Assembly: GCF_001435095.1 (NCBI RefSeq)
Contig: NZ_AZFC01000002.1
Coordinates: forward strand, 1-64,000
Direction of reading: 5' to 3'
Source of the DNA: Levilactobacillus spicheri DSM 15429
GTDB lineage: Bacteria > Bacillota > Bacilli > Lactobacillales > Lactobacillaceae
DNA length: 64,000 nucleotides
In this document: piece after piece, positions 25,198-34,411 of the stretch
How positions within the stretch are numbered: position 1 is the stretch's first letter
Layout: the number at the start of each line of letters is the position of its first letter
Position numbers and translations under genes: made by a program
Notes under the pieces: model-generated
Told to the model about the DNA's origin: nothing
What the model saw: only the letters and a program-made list of their open reading frames with translations
Database searches by the model: none

Positions 25198-25467
25198 TTA
25201 ACGACGAAGACCCAAGCTCTTGATCAATTCACGGTAACGTTGAACATCCGTCTTCCGTAAGTAAGCCAACAGGTTACGACGGTGACCGATCTTCTTCATC
25301 AAACCACGTTGGGAATGGAAGTCCTTACGGTGGTTTTGCATGTGCACGTTGATTTCGTTGATATCAGCGGTCAATACGGCAACTTGAACCTCCGTTGAAC
25401 CCGTATCGCCTTCGTGACGTGCGTATTGCTTGATGATTTCGTTCTTCTTTGCTTGACTAATAGCCAT
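25198..25467 (-). CDS. rpsO: 30S ribosomal protein S15
   Basis: The 89-aa ribosomal protein binds the central domain of 16S rRNA early in 30S assembly. The full family sequence is present, with [30 protein letters not shown] and [13 protein letters not shown]. The stop codon is preceded by the usual GLRR end. An AAAGGGTGG site lies upstream of the ATG. The leader of about 95 bases could carry S15 autoregulation as in other bacteria, but I see no clear structure. Confidence 0.98.
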   Translation of the reverse strand: MAISQAKKNEIIKQYARHEGDTGSTEVQVAVLTADINEINVHMQNHRKDFHSQRGLMKKIGHRRNLLAYLRKTDVQRYRELIKSLGLRR

Positions 25468-25569
25468 GGTAAATTACCACCCTTTCATATAAGTGCCCCA
25501 AACTGAGTAAGTCGTCGGTGGCCGCCGAACAAACTAAGTTAAGGGTTTGTGCTTTTAGCACAGTTCCTT

Positions 25570-25598
25570 ATATTACTGGAATTGCCGCTAAATAGCAA
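25570..25598 (-). promoter_or_regulatory. rpsO promoter
   Basis: TTGCTA (25593-25598) and TAATAT (25570-25575) on the minus strand with 17-bp spacing. It is divergent from the rpsT promoter. Confidence 0.65.
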
Positions 25599-25656
25599 GT
25601 TTTGTTGTTGAATCACCTATCAAGTAGAATTACTTTACAATTATCTGGACAGGGTA

Positions 25657-25685
25657 TTGCATTCATCTGGTGGCTTCTGTATAAT
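25657..25685 (+). promoter_or_regulatory. rpsT promoter
   Basis: TTGCAT (25657-25662) and a consensus TATAAT (25680-25685) with 17-bp spacing, about 60 bases upstream of the rpsT start. Confidence 0.85.
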
Positions 25686-25745
25686 AGCATACGTTGAAAT
25701 TAAGATTTCCGGTACCAGGATTTCTCACTCGGAGGTGAAACATTT

Positions 25746-26000
25746 ATGCCAATTATCAAATCTGCTATCGAACGTGCCAAGACGAACGTTAAGGCCAACG
25801 AACGGAACTCAGCCCAATTAAGTACTATGCGGACTGCCGTTAAGCGTTTCGAACAAGCTAAGACTGCCGGTGCTGACAACGCGGAAGAATTATTCCGTTT
25901 AGCAAGCGCTGCTGTTGACAAGGCCGCTTCTAAGGGCCTGATCAAGCGGAACAAGGCTTCCCGTGACAAGTCACGGATGGCTGCCCGTTTAGCTAAGTAG
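25746..26000 (+). CDS. rpsT: 30S ribosomal protein S20
   Basis: The 84-aa basic helical protein is a primary 16S rRNA binder. The sequence [31 protein letters not shown] and [19 protein letters not shown] matches the family throughout. A CGGAGGTG site precedes the ATG. It is transcribed alone, divergent from rpsO and convergent with holA. That rpsO-rpsT-holA arrangement is common in Firmicutes. Confidence 0.98.
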   Translation: MPIIKSAIERAKTNVKANERNSAQLSTMRTAVKRFEQAKTAGADNAEELFRLASAAVDKAASKGLIKRNKASRDKSRMAARLAK

Positions 26001-26027
26001 TCAATTAATCTATCGCGATTAGATGAT

Positions 26028-26066
26028 AAAAAAAGACTCGACCTTCGTTGGTCGGGTCTTTTTTTG
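26028..26066. terminator. Bidirectional terminator, rpsT / holA
   Basis: AAAAAAGAC-CGACC / GGTCG-GTCTTTTTTT stem with long A and T tracts on both sides, between converging genes. Confidence 0.92.
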
Positions 26067-26078
26067 TGGTCAATTGCC

Positions 26079-27113
26079 TTAAACGGTCACCCGCTGGCCG
26101 GCAAACTGCGTCATGAAGAGCGAGAAGAGCAGTTCCGGATCAAGCGTGCTGGACTTCATCTGCCGTTCGACCCGAAAGAGACCCAAGTAGGCCCGATTCA
26201 GGTCGGCTAATTGGAAGCGTCGCTGCGTCTGCAACGCCAACTTCACACGGTACGGGTGAACCTTCAGGGTACTGGCCAGCTTGCCCTGGCTATACCCCTG
26301 CTTCGCCAACACCTTGGTCTGAATCAACAGACGGAATTGCCCCTGTAAGATGGCGTTGATGCGCAAAGGCTCCTCCTTGGCTTGCAGAAGTTCCCGGTAC
26401 AGCGTCACCGCCCCGGCCGTGTTCTTGGCCAGTACCCGGTTGACCAGGTCAAAGACGTTTTGGGTCAACGTCTGCCGGACCAGCCCCGTCACCGCATCCA
26501 ACTGAATCGTCTTTTCCGGATGGGTAAAGAGTTCGAGCTTATCCTTTTCGTTCATCATCAGGGTCAGGTCCGCGTCGGTGCGCTGAACCAGCTGATTCAA
26601 CGCCGCCGGGGCCATCGTAAACCCGTCTTGGGTCAACTGAGCCTCGAAGAATTGGCGCACGTCCCGCTCCGAAAAGTCGTTCAACTCGATGGTCGTCGCG
26701 GCTTTTTTGAGTTGCTTCACGATTTTTTTGCGGCCGTCTAACTTGGCGTACGGCGCAAAGAAGACCAAGATCGTGCTGTCCATGGGCGCCGCCAAATATT
26801 TTTCCAAACTGTCCAGGTCGTGGGTCACCTTCGACTTTTTGGTCTCCCCGGTCAAGAAGACCGGATCGTCCAAACACACGACCCGCCGTTCCCCGAAGAA
26901 CGGGGCGGCCATGGCGTCGTCTAAACCGACCGCCAGCGGCACCGTCTCTAAATCGTAGCTCGCGTAATTCATCGCCTGTTCCTCGACGGGTACCAGCTGC
27001 TTAAAGGCCGTCTTTAACCGGCGTTGGAAATAGTCCATTTGCCCCATGATGAGGTAGAGGTGATCCAGCGATTGACCCGTTTTGAGCGCTTTTAATAATT
27101 GTGTAATGGTCAC
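26079..27113 (-). CDS. holA: DNA polymerase III subunit delta
   Basis: The 344-aa clamp-loader subunit opens the sliding clamp. It has the AAA+-like fold without a Walker A, as usual for delta. Family stretches include LYLIMGQMDYFQRRLK, DDPVFLTGE and the C-terminal LLIQTKVLAKQGYSQGKLASTLKVHPYRVK. The GTG at 27113 overlaps the comEC stop as GTGA and has a GGGAGGCG site; the longer reading frame to 27209 is inside comEC. Coupling of comEC and holA is widespread in Firmicutes. Confidence 0.95.
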   Translation of the reverse strand: MTITQLLKALKTGQSLDHLYLIMGQMDYFQRRLKTAFKQLVPVEEQAMNYASYDLETVPLAVGLDDAMAAPFFGERRVVCLDDPVFLTGETKKSKVTHDLDSLEKYLAAPMDSTILVFFAPYAKLDGRKKIVKQLKKAATTIELNDFSERDVRQFFEAQLTQDGFTMAPAALNQLVQRTDADLTLMMNEKDKLELFTHPEKTIQLDAVTGLVRQTLTQNVFDLVNRVLAKNTAGAVTLYRELLQAKEEPLRINAILQGQFRLLIQTKVLAKQGYSQGKLASTLKVHPYRVKLALQTQRRFQLADLNRAYLGLFRVERQMKSSTLDPELLFSLFMTQFAGQRVTV

Positions 27114-29374
27114 GTCGATGACGCCTCCCGTAAATGTAGTTTTGTGGACCAGCTTCCCCGCTGGCCCCAGTAAGTATACCGAATCATGCCGTTTTCCTGG
27201 GTCGACCAATACGGCACGTGCTGTTGACGCAGCGTGGCCAGTGTCTCCTGGTCCGGATGTCCGTAACGGTTGTGTCGACCGGCCGAAATAATGGCCAACC
27301 GGGGCCGCAACTGTCGCACGAACGCGGGGGCCGTGGCCGTTTTACTGCCGTGGTGCCCCACCTTTAAGACGTCGGCGTGGATGGGCAGCCCGGTGGCCAG
27401 GATCTGCCGCTCACCGGCCTGATCGAGATCCCCCATGAACCAGAAGTTCAGACCCCCATACCGCCCCTGCAACGCCAACGAACCGCCGTTATCGGCCACG
27501 CCCGGACGAAAGGGGTGCCATACGCGCAATCCGGCAGCCATCCCCACCTGTAACGGTTGAATGGTGACCCGCGGAGCGCCACGCAGCAGTCGTTGCCAGC
27601 CGGGCTCACGCTCCATGCCGGCGGGGACCAATAACCGGCGGACCCGCAGATTTTGTAAGATTGCCGGCAAGTCCCCGATATGGTCGGCATCGTGGTGTGT
27701 CAGGTACACGTCGTCGACATGGTCGATCCCCAGACTTTTTAAGTAGTTAATGGAGGTATGGGTCGCCCCGTATTGGACGGCCTGTGGCGGTGCCCAGTGC
27801 GGTTGGGGAAAGGCTAGGCGGCCACCCACGTCGATCAGCGTCACGTGACGATTCAGGGGTTCGCGGATGAGGATACTGTCCCCCTGCCCCACGTCAAAGT
27901 AGGTCACCTCGCCGGTCAGGGGCAGGTGAATCACCCCGAAGACGACCACGTAACTCGCCACCAGCCACTTTACTCCCCGGCGTCGCTCCCGGGACGGTCG
28001 GCTCAGAAGCCACCAGGTCCCCGCCAACCACGCCCAGGCAATCCACCAAGCGGGACGACCAAAAAGCACGTTGCCTGGCAAGCTCGCCAGCCCCGTAAGG
28101 CCCGCATCGAACGTCCCCAGGACCGCTGCACAAGCGCGGGCGATGCCCGGAAACACCGGTCCCACGGTCGTGCCCACGACCGTGACTGGAAGAATCACTA
28201 GGGGAAACAGCGGGACCACCACCGCATTGGCCAGAATGGTCAACCCGTGCCACTGAAAGATGCCCGTTAATAGGCTGGGTAAGCTCAGCAACGTTAAACT
28301 CAGCTGCCGCCACCCGGCAGACAACGGGGGCAGCAAAATCAGCCCCAGCGACAGGCCGTAACTCAACTGGCTGCCCAGCTCAAATAAGAGGCCGGGATTT
28401 TGCCATAATCCGACTCCCAACGCCACGGACCAGGCCGTCAAGCCATCCACCGAATGACCCGTCCGGCGGGCCCCCAACTGGACAGCCCGCATCCAACAGG
28501 CCCGTAAGACCCCACTGCCACCGCCCGCCAAGACGGCGTAACCCGGCAGGAGGAGTAACAGGCCCCACTCCCACCACTCACGTGACAGGTGAAGGTGGAC
28601 GGCACTCCACTCCAGGACCGTTAACAATAGCGCCACGTGCAGGCCCGAGATGGCGAACAAGTGGATCAGCCCTAGCCGTTGCATGCCGGCCAGCTCTTGG
28701 GCCGCTTCGGTCGCCCGGCTTCCCGGAAACAATCCCAGGGCGTAGACCTTAAGGGCGCCCGGCAACCGCTGGCACCGCTGAATCAGCCGGCTCCGCCATC
28801 CATGCCAGTAATCGCCCCACCAGTGACGGGCGTCACTCGCCACCGGTCGCAGGTGCAACGGGCCGGTCACCCGTAACGTGTTCACGACGCCCCGGTGTTC
28901 CCAGTACCGTGCGGCATCAAATTGATGCTGGTTGGGGGCGGGGAGAAGGCCCTGCGCCGCACCCGTCACCACCCACTCGGTGGGGACCGTCAGGTGTTGG
29001 AGGGTCCGCAGTTCCGCCACCGACCGTAGCTGACCGTGCACCAATAATCGTTCCCCATCGGCTCGGTGGCCAACTAAGTGGTAGCCGGTCCCCCGAATGC
29101 TCACGCTATCGGGAGCCACGCGAAGCCGTACCGTTTGCGGGGTGACCTGCGTCACGCTCAAGCGACGGTTGGTCAAGCGGCGTTGCCGACTCACCAGCCA
29201 CCCGCCAAAGCCGAGGGCTAAGATCAGCCCCAGCACCACGATCCGCCAGTGACGCAACGCCACCAGCCGGCCGAGCGTCACGCCTAACAGGACACTGCCA
29301 CCCCAGAAGTGGCCCCCCAGCATCACACTGACGGCCGCCAGGGGTAAGACCACAAAAAAGCTGTACCGCCGCAT
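27110..29374 (-). CDS. comEC: DNA internalization competence protein ComEC/Rec2
   Basis: The 754-aa membrane channel carries single-stranded DNA into the cell during transformation. The N-terminal helices and DUF4131 region are at about 1-160. The competence domain at about 190-470 has GLIHLFAISGLHV and many membrane helices. The C-terminal metallo-beta-lactamase domain begins near YFDVGQGDSILI and has THHDADHIGDLPAIL and VGHHGSKTA. The frame is intact and full length. It follows comEB directly, TAG-ATG. Presence of the whole comEA-EB-EC set suggests capacity for uptake; expression is unproven. Confidence 0.95.
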   Translation of the reverse strand: MRRYSFFVVLPLAAVSVMLGGHFWGGSVLLGVTLGRLVALRHWRIVVLGLILALGFGGWLVSRQRRLTNRRLSVTQVTPQTVRLRVAPDSVSIRGTGYHLVGHRADGERLLVHGQLRSVAELRTLQHLTVPTEWVVTGAAQGLLPAPNQHQFDAARYWEHRGVVNTLRVTGPLHLRPVASDARHWWGDYWHGWRSRLIQRCQRLPGALKVYALGLFPGSRATEAAQELAGMQRLGLIHLFAISGLHVALLLTVLEWSAVHLHLSREWWEWGLLLLLPGYAVLAGGGSGVLRACWMRAVQLGARRTGHSVDGLTAWSVALGVGLWQNPGLLFELGSQLSYGLSLGLILLPPLSAGWRQLSLTLLSLPSLLTGIFQWHGLTILANAVVVPLFPLVILPVTVVGTTVGPVFPGIARACAAVLGTFDAGLTGLASLPGNVLFGRPAWWIAWAWLAGTWWLLSRPSRERRRGVKWLVASYVVVFGVIHLPLTGEVTYFDVGQGDSILIREPLNRHVTLIDVGGRLAFPQPHWAPPQAVQYGATHTSINYLKSLGIDHVDDVYLTHHDADHIGDLPAILQNLRVRRLLVPAGMEREPGWQRLLRGAPRVTIQPLQVGMAAGLRVWHPFRPGVADNGGSLALQGRYGGLNFWFMGDLDQAGERQILATGLPIHADVLKVGHHGSKTATAPAFVRQLRPRLAIISAGRHNRYGHPDQETLATLRQQHVPYWSTQENGMIRYTYWGQRGSWSTKLHLREASST

Positions 29375-29863
29375 CTAGTGGGGCGTCTCCTGATCGAAGA
29401 TGGGCAGCTGCTTCACTAACGCCGGGTCGACCGTGACCTGATTGACCGTCACGTTTTTTAACTTTAAGAGCTTCTGCGCGTACGGATCATTGTGGTAGTT
29501 CCGCAGATAGGTGATCTTGGTGATGCCCGCTTGCAAGAGCATCTTGGTGCACTGCAGGCACGGGAAGTCGGTCACGTAGATCTCCGCGTTCGCCGTGGGC
29601 TCACCAAACTTGGCGCACTGTAAAACGGCGTTCATCTCAGCGTGAATCGTTCGCAGGCAGTGCCCGTCAACCAGGTAGCAACCCTCGTCTAAACAGTGGT
29701 CATCGCCCGATACGGAGCCGTTATAGCCTCCCGCAATGATGCGCCGGTCACGCACGATGATGGCGCCGACCGACAAGCGATTGCAGGTACTCCGCGTCGA
29801 AATCACCAGTGCTTGTAACATGAAATATTGGTCCCAAGGAATCCGTTCTTTTCTCACGTTCAT
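29375..29863 (-). CDS. comEB: ComE operon protein 2, dCMP deaminase family
   Basis: The 162-aa zinc deaminase-fold protein has the catalytic HAE motif (TIHAEMNAVLQ, about residues 77-87) and the PCLQC zinc cysteines (about 105-109). The N-terminal SVGAIIVRDRRIIAGGYNG segment is typical. It belongs to the dCMP/ComEB deaminases; it may make dUMP from dCMP, and no direct part in DNA uptake is known. It sits between comEA and comEC as in B. subtilis. Confidence 0.93.
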   Translation of the reverse strand: MNVRKERIPWDQYFMLQALVISTRSTCNRLSVGAIIVRDRRIIAGGYNGSVSGDDHCLDEGCYLVDGHCLRTIHAEMNAVLQCAKFGEPTANAEIYVTDFPCLQCTKMLLQAGITKITYLRNYHNDPYAQKLLKLKNVTVNQVTVDPALVKQLPIFDQETPH

Positions 29864-29900
29864 GCCCCATTTCTGCCTAATATCTGTCTAGTATACCACG

Positions 29901-30575
29901 TCAGCCCACCGTCAGTTGGGGCTCTAAGCGGGCGACCGTCTTCTCGCCAAAGCCCGCTACCTGAGTCAGATCACGCACCGTCTTGAAGTCGCCGTGTTCC
30001 GTTCGGTAGTCAATAATTTTCTGGGCTTTTTTGGCCCCGATCCCCGTTAGCTGTTGCAGGTCCGTCAGGGTGGCCGTATTCAGGTTGATGGGCGTCCCCG
30101 CACTGGCCGCAGCGCTGCTCGCTCCCCGGGAACTCCCTGCGCTGGCTGGCGACGTGGGCGCCGGCGCCGATTTCTTCTCACCCTTCGCCGGGATGACCAA
30201 CTGTTGCTGATCCGTCAACTGCGCCGCTAGGTTGACCTGCCGGCGGTCCGCCCGGGACAAGAGCCCGCCGGCGACCCGTAAGGCATCCGCCACCCGCATC
30301 CCCGGTTGAAACGCATAGAGCCCCGGTTGATGCACCGCCCCCTGAACGTCCACGTAAATCTTGGTCTTCGTCGCGGCCTGATGCGCGGCCTTGGTTGAAG
30401 TCGCTGTCGACGCATGGGCCCCCTGACTGACCGGGGGCGGCGTCGCGGGCGGCAGGGCCGTTGGCTGGGGCCGCAACCACCAGCCGCCTAACAACAGAAT
30501 ACCGGCGCCGATCAGTACCCCCACCAGTTGCATTTTTCGCGTTAATCCTTGCCACCAATCACCAATCCTATCCAT
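29901..30575 (-). CDS. comEA: Competence protein ComEA, DNA receptor
   Basis: The 224-aa protein is a membrane-anchored double-stranded DNA receptor of the transformation machinery. One membrane helix is at about 15-33. A Ala/Thr/Pro-rich linker, a SLBB domain at about 72-132 (KIYVDVQGAVHQPGLYAFQPGMRV), a Ser/Ala linker, and a C-terminal helix-hairpin-helix pair at about 162-224 (INLNTATLTDLQQLTGIGAKKAQKI, VAGFGEKTVARL) follow. The GGGAGG site precedes the ATG. I see no obvious competence-type promoter box in the 170-base upstream gap. Confidence 0.93.
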   Translation of the reverse strand: MDRIGDWWQGLTRKMQLVGVLIGAGILLLGGWWLRPQPTALPPATPPPVSQGAHASTATSTKAAHQAATKTKIYVDVQGAVHQPGLYAFQPGMRVADALRVAGGLLSRADRRQVNLAAQLTDQQQLVIPAKGEKKSAPAPTSPASAGSSRGASSAAASAGTPINLNTATLTDLQQLTGIGAKKAQKIIDYRTEHGDFKTVRDLTQVAGFGEKTVARLEPQLTVG

Positions 30576-30704
30576 GAGCGTTCCTCCCTTTCCCTGTAGG
30601 TTCCGGCAAACGCCTCCCAGTCTTTCAAAAATGCCCTCAAATTTTTCTCAAAAAGTTTTTCTGGCACGTTACCCCCACTCACCTGACGAACACCCCGCCA
30701 ACGC

Positions 30705-30742
30705 AAAAATGGCTTCCTCGGGTCATACCCCCTCAGGAAGTC
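30705..30742 (-). terminator. Terminator of the YlbL/SepM-like gene
   Basis: GGCTTCCTCGGG against CCCTCAGGAAGTC with a 6-base loop is followed on the minus strand by TTTTT. It isolates the comE operon from the upstream cluster. Confidence 0.8.
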
Positions 30743-30747
30743 ACTAA

Positions 30748-31809
30748 CTATGACGGATGCGTCTTGAGATACTGGACCGCATCATTGAACGTTTTTACGG
30801 GGACAACTTTCATATCCGGAGCGTACCGCTTCGCCGTCGCCTTCGCCAACTGGTAATTAGTCTGGTGATGCTCCTCATACTTCAGGAGCAGCTTCGTCGG
30901 CTTCACGTAAGGCGCAAAGAAGACCGTGGCCCCCGCGCGCTTGGCCGCGATGATCTTCTTATCGATGCCGCCGATTTCGCCTACGTTACCGTTGCCGTCG
31001 ACCGTTCCGGTCCCGGCGATCTTCCGCCCGTGGCGCAGATTCTGCCCGGTCAGTTGCGTATAGATCTGCAGACTAAACATCAGGCCGCCGGACGGGCCGC
31101 CAATGTTACCGGGATCGACCGTCACTTTGGTCTTCGGCTGAACCTTGACGTTATCGGTCAACGTGATGCCAATCCCCGCCTTCTTGGTGGGAAGCCGCAT
31201 CAGCTTCGCCGTGGCCGTCTTGGTCCGACCGTTGTGCTGGTAGGTGATGGTGGCGCGAGCGCCGACCGGTTGTTTTTGAATATAGCTCTGGTACCCCACC
31301 ATGGTATTAAAATGGTGGCCGTTGACCTTGGTGACCGTATCGCCCACCTTCAACCATTTCTTAAAGGGTGACTGGCTATCCACGCTCAACACGTAGATGC
31401 CCAGGTACCGCCGGGTCACCGGCTGCTTGGCCGCCCGGTAAGCCGTATAGATGGACTCGTTGATGGCACTTTGCATGTAGAAGTCCTGGACCTTGGTATA
31501 GGTCGCGTTACTCTCGCCGCCCGTCACGGCTTCCGGTTTCTCAATAGAGTAGTACGGGTTCAACTTGGCGTAGAGGTAACTCACCGGTCGGGCCTGGGCC
31601 AGTGCGACCGACGTGATCATGAATTTTCCACTGCGCTGGTCCGGATGACCGGGCATCTTCACGAAGGTCTTCAGATCATCGGCTTCCCCCGGCCCTTCAA
31701 TGTAGCGGGGCAAGGGCAGCATAAAGAAGGCCACGATGGCCAGGACCGCCACGGCCGTCCAGAGGACCTGCCACCACTGGCGCTTGGAAATTCGTCGTAA
31801 TCGCTGCAT
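30748..31809 (-). CDS. PDZ-Lon serine protease, YlbL/SepM family
   Basis: A 353-aa membrane-anchored protease. One helix at about 12-30 is followed by an extracellular part. A PDZ domain at about 125-200 has KVGDTVTKVNGHHF. A Lon-type (S16) domain at the C-terminus has the catalytic serine in GGPSGGLMF and the lysine in IDKKIIAAKRAGA. SepM of streptococci trims competence pheromone and YlbL of B. subtilis acts in damage recovery; the substrate here is unknown. It begins directly after coaD (TAG-ATG), so it is in the ftsW-ylbG-rsmD-coaD-ylbL run. Confidence 0.92.
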   Translation of the reverse strand: MQRLRRISKRQWWQVLWTAVAVLAIVAFFMLPLPRYIEGPGEADDLKTFVKMPGHPDQRSGKFMITSVALAQARPVSYLYAKLNPYYSIEKPEAVTGGESNATYTKVQDFYMQSAINESIYTAYRAAKQPVTRRYLGIYVLSVDSQSPFKKWLKVGDTVTKVNGHHFNTMVGYQSYIQKQPVGARATITYQHNGRTKTATAKLMRLPTKKAGIGITLTDNVKVQPKTKVTVDPGNIGGPSGGLMFSLQIYTQLTGQNLRHGRKIAGTGTVDGNGNVGEIGGIDKKIIAAKRAGATVFFAPYVKPTKLLLKYEEHHQTNYQLAKATAKRYAPDMKVVPVKTFNDAVQYLKTHPS

Positions 31810-32295
31810 CTAGTCATCACTTCCTAATCGCTGGTGAAGGGCTTGGGCCACCACCGGCGGGACCAGGCGCTCGAGGTTCCCGTCGAACTTGGCCACCTCC
31901 CGCAGCAGGCTGGAGGAGACAAACTGGTACTGCGCATCCGCCATCAGGCACACGGTCTCAATCTGGGGATCCAGGTGCCGGTTCATGCCCGCGATTCCCT
32001 GTTCGTACTCGAAATCGGCACTGTTCCGCAATCCGCGGACCAACACGGTCGCCCCAATCGACTGCATGAACGCCACCGTGAGGCCGCTCTCGATGCGCAC
32101 CGTCACGTTTGGCAGGTCGGTCAGACTCTGTTGAATGAAGGCGACCCGTTCAGTCGGCGTAAAAACGCCCTTTTTCGACGTATTCTGCCCGACCACGACC
32201 ACCAACTGGTCAAATAACCGGCTGGCGCGTTGAATCAGGTCCAGATGACCGTTCGTTAACGGGTCAAAACTTCCTGGAAAGACCGCAATCGTCAT
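31810..32295 (-). CDS. coaD: Phosphopantetheine adenylyltransferase
   Basis: The enzyme, about 161 aa, transfers AMP to 4'-phosphopantetheine in coenzyme A synthesis. The nucleotidyltransferase motif FPGSFDPLTNGHLDLI is at the N-terminus, and the ISSxxxR-type motif appears as VSSSLLREVAKFDG. Two starts are possible: ATG at 32295 (MTIAVF, GGGAG 11 bases upstream) or GTG at 32301 (5 bases from GGGAG). I choose the ATG because family members start close to IAVFPG. It follows rsmD immediately. Confidence 0.95.
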   Translation of the reverse strand: MTIAVFPGSFDPLTNGHLDLIQRASRLFDQLVVVVGQNTSKKGVFTPTERVAFIQQSLTDLPNVTVRIESGLTVAFMQSIGATVLVRGLRNSADFEYEQGIAGMNRHLDPQIETVCLMADAQYQFVSSSLLREVAKFDGNLERLVPPVVAQALHQRLGSDD

Positions 32296-32301
32296 CGTCA
32301 C

Positions 32302-32856
32302 TCACGCTCCCAACGCATAAATCGTTAATACAGTAATGCCATAATTTCGTTGCTCGATAAAGTCAAACCCCGGGACCGCCTCGGGCAGGTCCGCCTGTTG
32401 ATCCGTTTCACACACGATGCGGGCGTCCGGGGCCAATAGACCCAGCTCCCGCAGCTGGGTCATCTGCTGCACGATCTTCTGTTGGGCGTACGGCGGGTCA
32501 AAAAAGACCAGGTTGAACTGGTCTCCCCGCTGGGCCAACTCGGTGACGGCCCGGCGTGCATCACGCTTGAGAATCTCAAAACGGTCGGCCGCCTTGGTCA
32601 CGGTCACGTTGTCCTTGATAGTCTTGATGGCCGCATACTGCCGATCGATCAAAACGGCGTGCTCGATGCCGCGAGACACGGCCTCAATGCTCAGCCCGCC
32701 AGAACCCGCAAATAGGTCCAGGCTCCGGCCCCCATCGAAGTACGGTCCGATAATGTTAAACATGGCCTCTTTGACCTTATCCGTGGTGGGCCGAGTCGCC
32801 ATTCCTGGGACCGCCTTTAACCGCCGGCCCCCAAAGTCTCCCGCTACAATTCTCAT
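32302..32856 (-). CDS. rsmD: 16S rRNA (guanine(966)-N(2))-methyltransferase
   Basis: The 184-aa SAM-dependent methyltransferase modifies G966 of 16S rRNA. The SAM-binding motif is LDLFAGSGGLSIEA (about 45-58) and the catalytic motif is FFDPPYAQQ (about 120-128). The N-terminal MRIVAGDFGGRRLKAVPG is the family signature. Its start overlaps the ylbG stop as ATGA. rsmD-coaD pairing is general in Firmicutes. Confidence 0.96.
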   Translation of the reverse strand: MRIVAGDFGGRRLKAVPGMATRPTTDKVKEAMFNIIGPYFDGGRSLDLFAGSGGLSIEAVSRGIEHAVLIDRQYAAIKTIKDNVTVTKAADRFEILKRDARRAVTELAQRGDQFNLVFFDPPYAQQKIVQQMTQLRELGLLAPDARIVCETDQQADLPEAVPGFDFIEQRNYGITVLTIYALGA

Positions 32857-33140
32857 GCGTCATCATCCTTTGTCTCTGTCGAAGTCGTGAGTTTGTCACC
32901 AAACCCGTTAAACGTTTCATTGATGGCGGGTCGCATCGACGGGACGACCCGTTTAACGAACCGCAGTTGCTTTAACTGTTCCGTGAGTTGCTCCACGTCA
33001 CCTTGATTGACGTACAGAACCACGTAGCGCATCTTCTTGGATACGTACATGACGGTCCCGTAGCGCTTGAGCTGCCGCGTCTGTTTGAGACTATACGTAT
33101 ACACGATCAGACTCTGTCGTGGTTGAATCGTTAACGCCAT
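32853..33140 (-). CDS. YlbG family protein (DUF2129)
   Basis: A 95-aa conserved cytoplasmic protein of the UPF0298/YlbG family. The core LIVYTYSLKQTRQLKRYGTV and YVSKKMRYVVLYVN segments are typical. Function is unknown; it is always near rsmD and ftsW. The ATG at 33140 has AAGGAG 9 bases upstream; an in-frame start 9 bases earlier overlaps that site. A basic-acidic C-terminal tail (KLTTSTETKDDDA) is present. Confidence 0.88.
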   Translation of the reverse strand: MALTIQPRQSLIVYTYSLKQTRQLKRYGTVMYVSKKMRYVVLYVNQGDVEQLTEQLKQLRFVKRVVPSMRPAINETFNGFGDKLTTSTETKDDDA

Positions 33141-33153
33141 GCTGTCCATCTCC

Positions 33154-34332
33154 TTATTCCGTTTCTTCCTGCGCGACCGCGGCCGGACGGTACCCCTTCT
33201 GACGTGCGCTGATGTTCAGGACCACGCCCAAGACCAGCGCCAGGGTCAACGTACTGGATCCCCCGTAACTAATGAACGGGAAGGTGACCCCGGTAATCGG
33301 GACCAATCCCAGCACCCCGCCGATGTTAAAGAACGACTGAACGGCTAAGTAAGCCGCCGCCCCGTAACAGATCAGGCCGTAGTACGCGGTCGTACAGTTC
33401 TTACCAATGTACACAATTCGAATAATGATGACGTATAGTAATACCAGGACCGCCACCGCCGTGACCAACCCCAGCTCTTCCGCCAGAATGGCCATGATAA
33501 AGTCAGTGTTGGGTTCCGGCAGATACCCGGTCTTTTGAATACTATTGCCCCAGCCGACCCCCAGGATGCCCCCGTTACTCAGGGCATAGTAGGAGTTGAC
33601 CAGCTGTTGGCCGACCCCCTGGGAATGTTCAAAGGGGTTCATAAAGGCCACGATTCGTTTTAACTTATAAGAGTCCTTCGCAAACCCCATCTGCGACAAC
33701 TTGTCTAACAGGGGCAGGCCGATACAGATGATCGCCGCGAGGGCGCCCGTGAAGTACACCGCCGCGCGCTTATAGTTAAAGCCGCTGGCCAGCAGCATCA
33801 CCCCAACGATGGTCGCACTGATCGCCGCCCCCCCTAAGTCGGGTTGAGCCAGCACCAGCAGGATCAGGGCCGCGCTGACCGCGATGGGCTGCCAGAAGAC
33901 ACTCCACCAGCCATAGCCGGCCTCCAGCTCCTCCTGGCGTCCGGCCACGGCATGGGCCACGTAGATGATCAAAAAGAACTTCACGAATTCCGCCGGTTGA
34001 ATGCTGATGGGCCCTACCCGGAACCAACCGGCCGCCCCGTTAATCGTCTGTCCGAATAACAGGAGCCCTAACATGGCCGCCACAAAGAGTCCGAAAACAA
34101 CTGCCTGTAGCTCCATCGAGCGTAATTTCTTGAGGTTCAACGCCACCATGACCCCGAGTAACAGGAGTCCTAAGACCACGAAGACCGTCTGCTTGACCAG
34201 ATAGCCAAACGGACTTCCCCCATTCTGTGAGCCGATGTCCGCACTGGCAGAATACACCATCACAATTCCCAAAACACTCAAGATGAGATAAGGGACCATT
34301 ATCCAATAGTCCAAGTATTTTAACTTCCGCAT
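33154..34332 (-). CDS. ftsW: FtsW/RodA/SpoVE family cell-cycle protein
   Basis: The 392-aa SEDS-family glycosyltransferase polymerises lipid II into peptidoglycan with a class B PBP. It has about ten membrane helices. Family motifs include QPAEFVKFFLIIYVAH, LAQPDLGGAA and SNGGILGVGWGNSIQK, plus FPFISYGGSSTL near the end. The position next to ylbG and rsmD favours FtsW (division) over RodA, which sequence alone cannot settle. An extended -10 TGCTATAAT lies at 34380-34388 on the minus strand and a GGAGCG site before the ATG. Confidence 0.93.
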   Translation of the reverse strand: MRKLKYLDYWIMVPYLILSVLGIVMVYSASADIGSQNGGSPFGYLVKQTVFVVLGLLLLGVMVALNLKKLRSMELQAVVFGLFVAAMLGLLLFGQTINGAAGWFRVGPISIQPAEFVKFFLIIYVAHAVAGRQEELEAGYGWWSVFWQPIAVSAALILLVLAQPDLGGAAISATIVGVMLLASGFNYKRAAVYFTGALAAIICIGLPLLDKLSQMGFAKDSYKLKRIVAFMNPFEHSQGVGQQLVNSYYALSNGGILGVGWGNSIQKTGYLPEPNTDFIMAILAEELGLVTAVAVLVLLYVIIIRIVYIGKNCTTAYYGLICYGAAAYLAVQSFFNIGGVLGLVPITGVTFPFISYGGSSTLTLALVLGVVLNISARQKGYRPAAVAQEETE

Positions 34333-34411
34333 CGTTCATTCGCTCCAAGTCTGCTATTCTGTCGCACTGCAATGTTTTCATTATAGCATAGCTCATACCC
34401 GTTTTTTGCGC

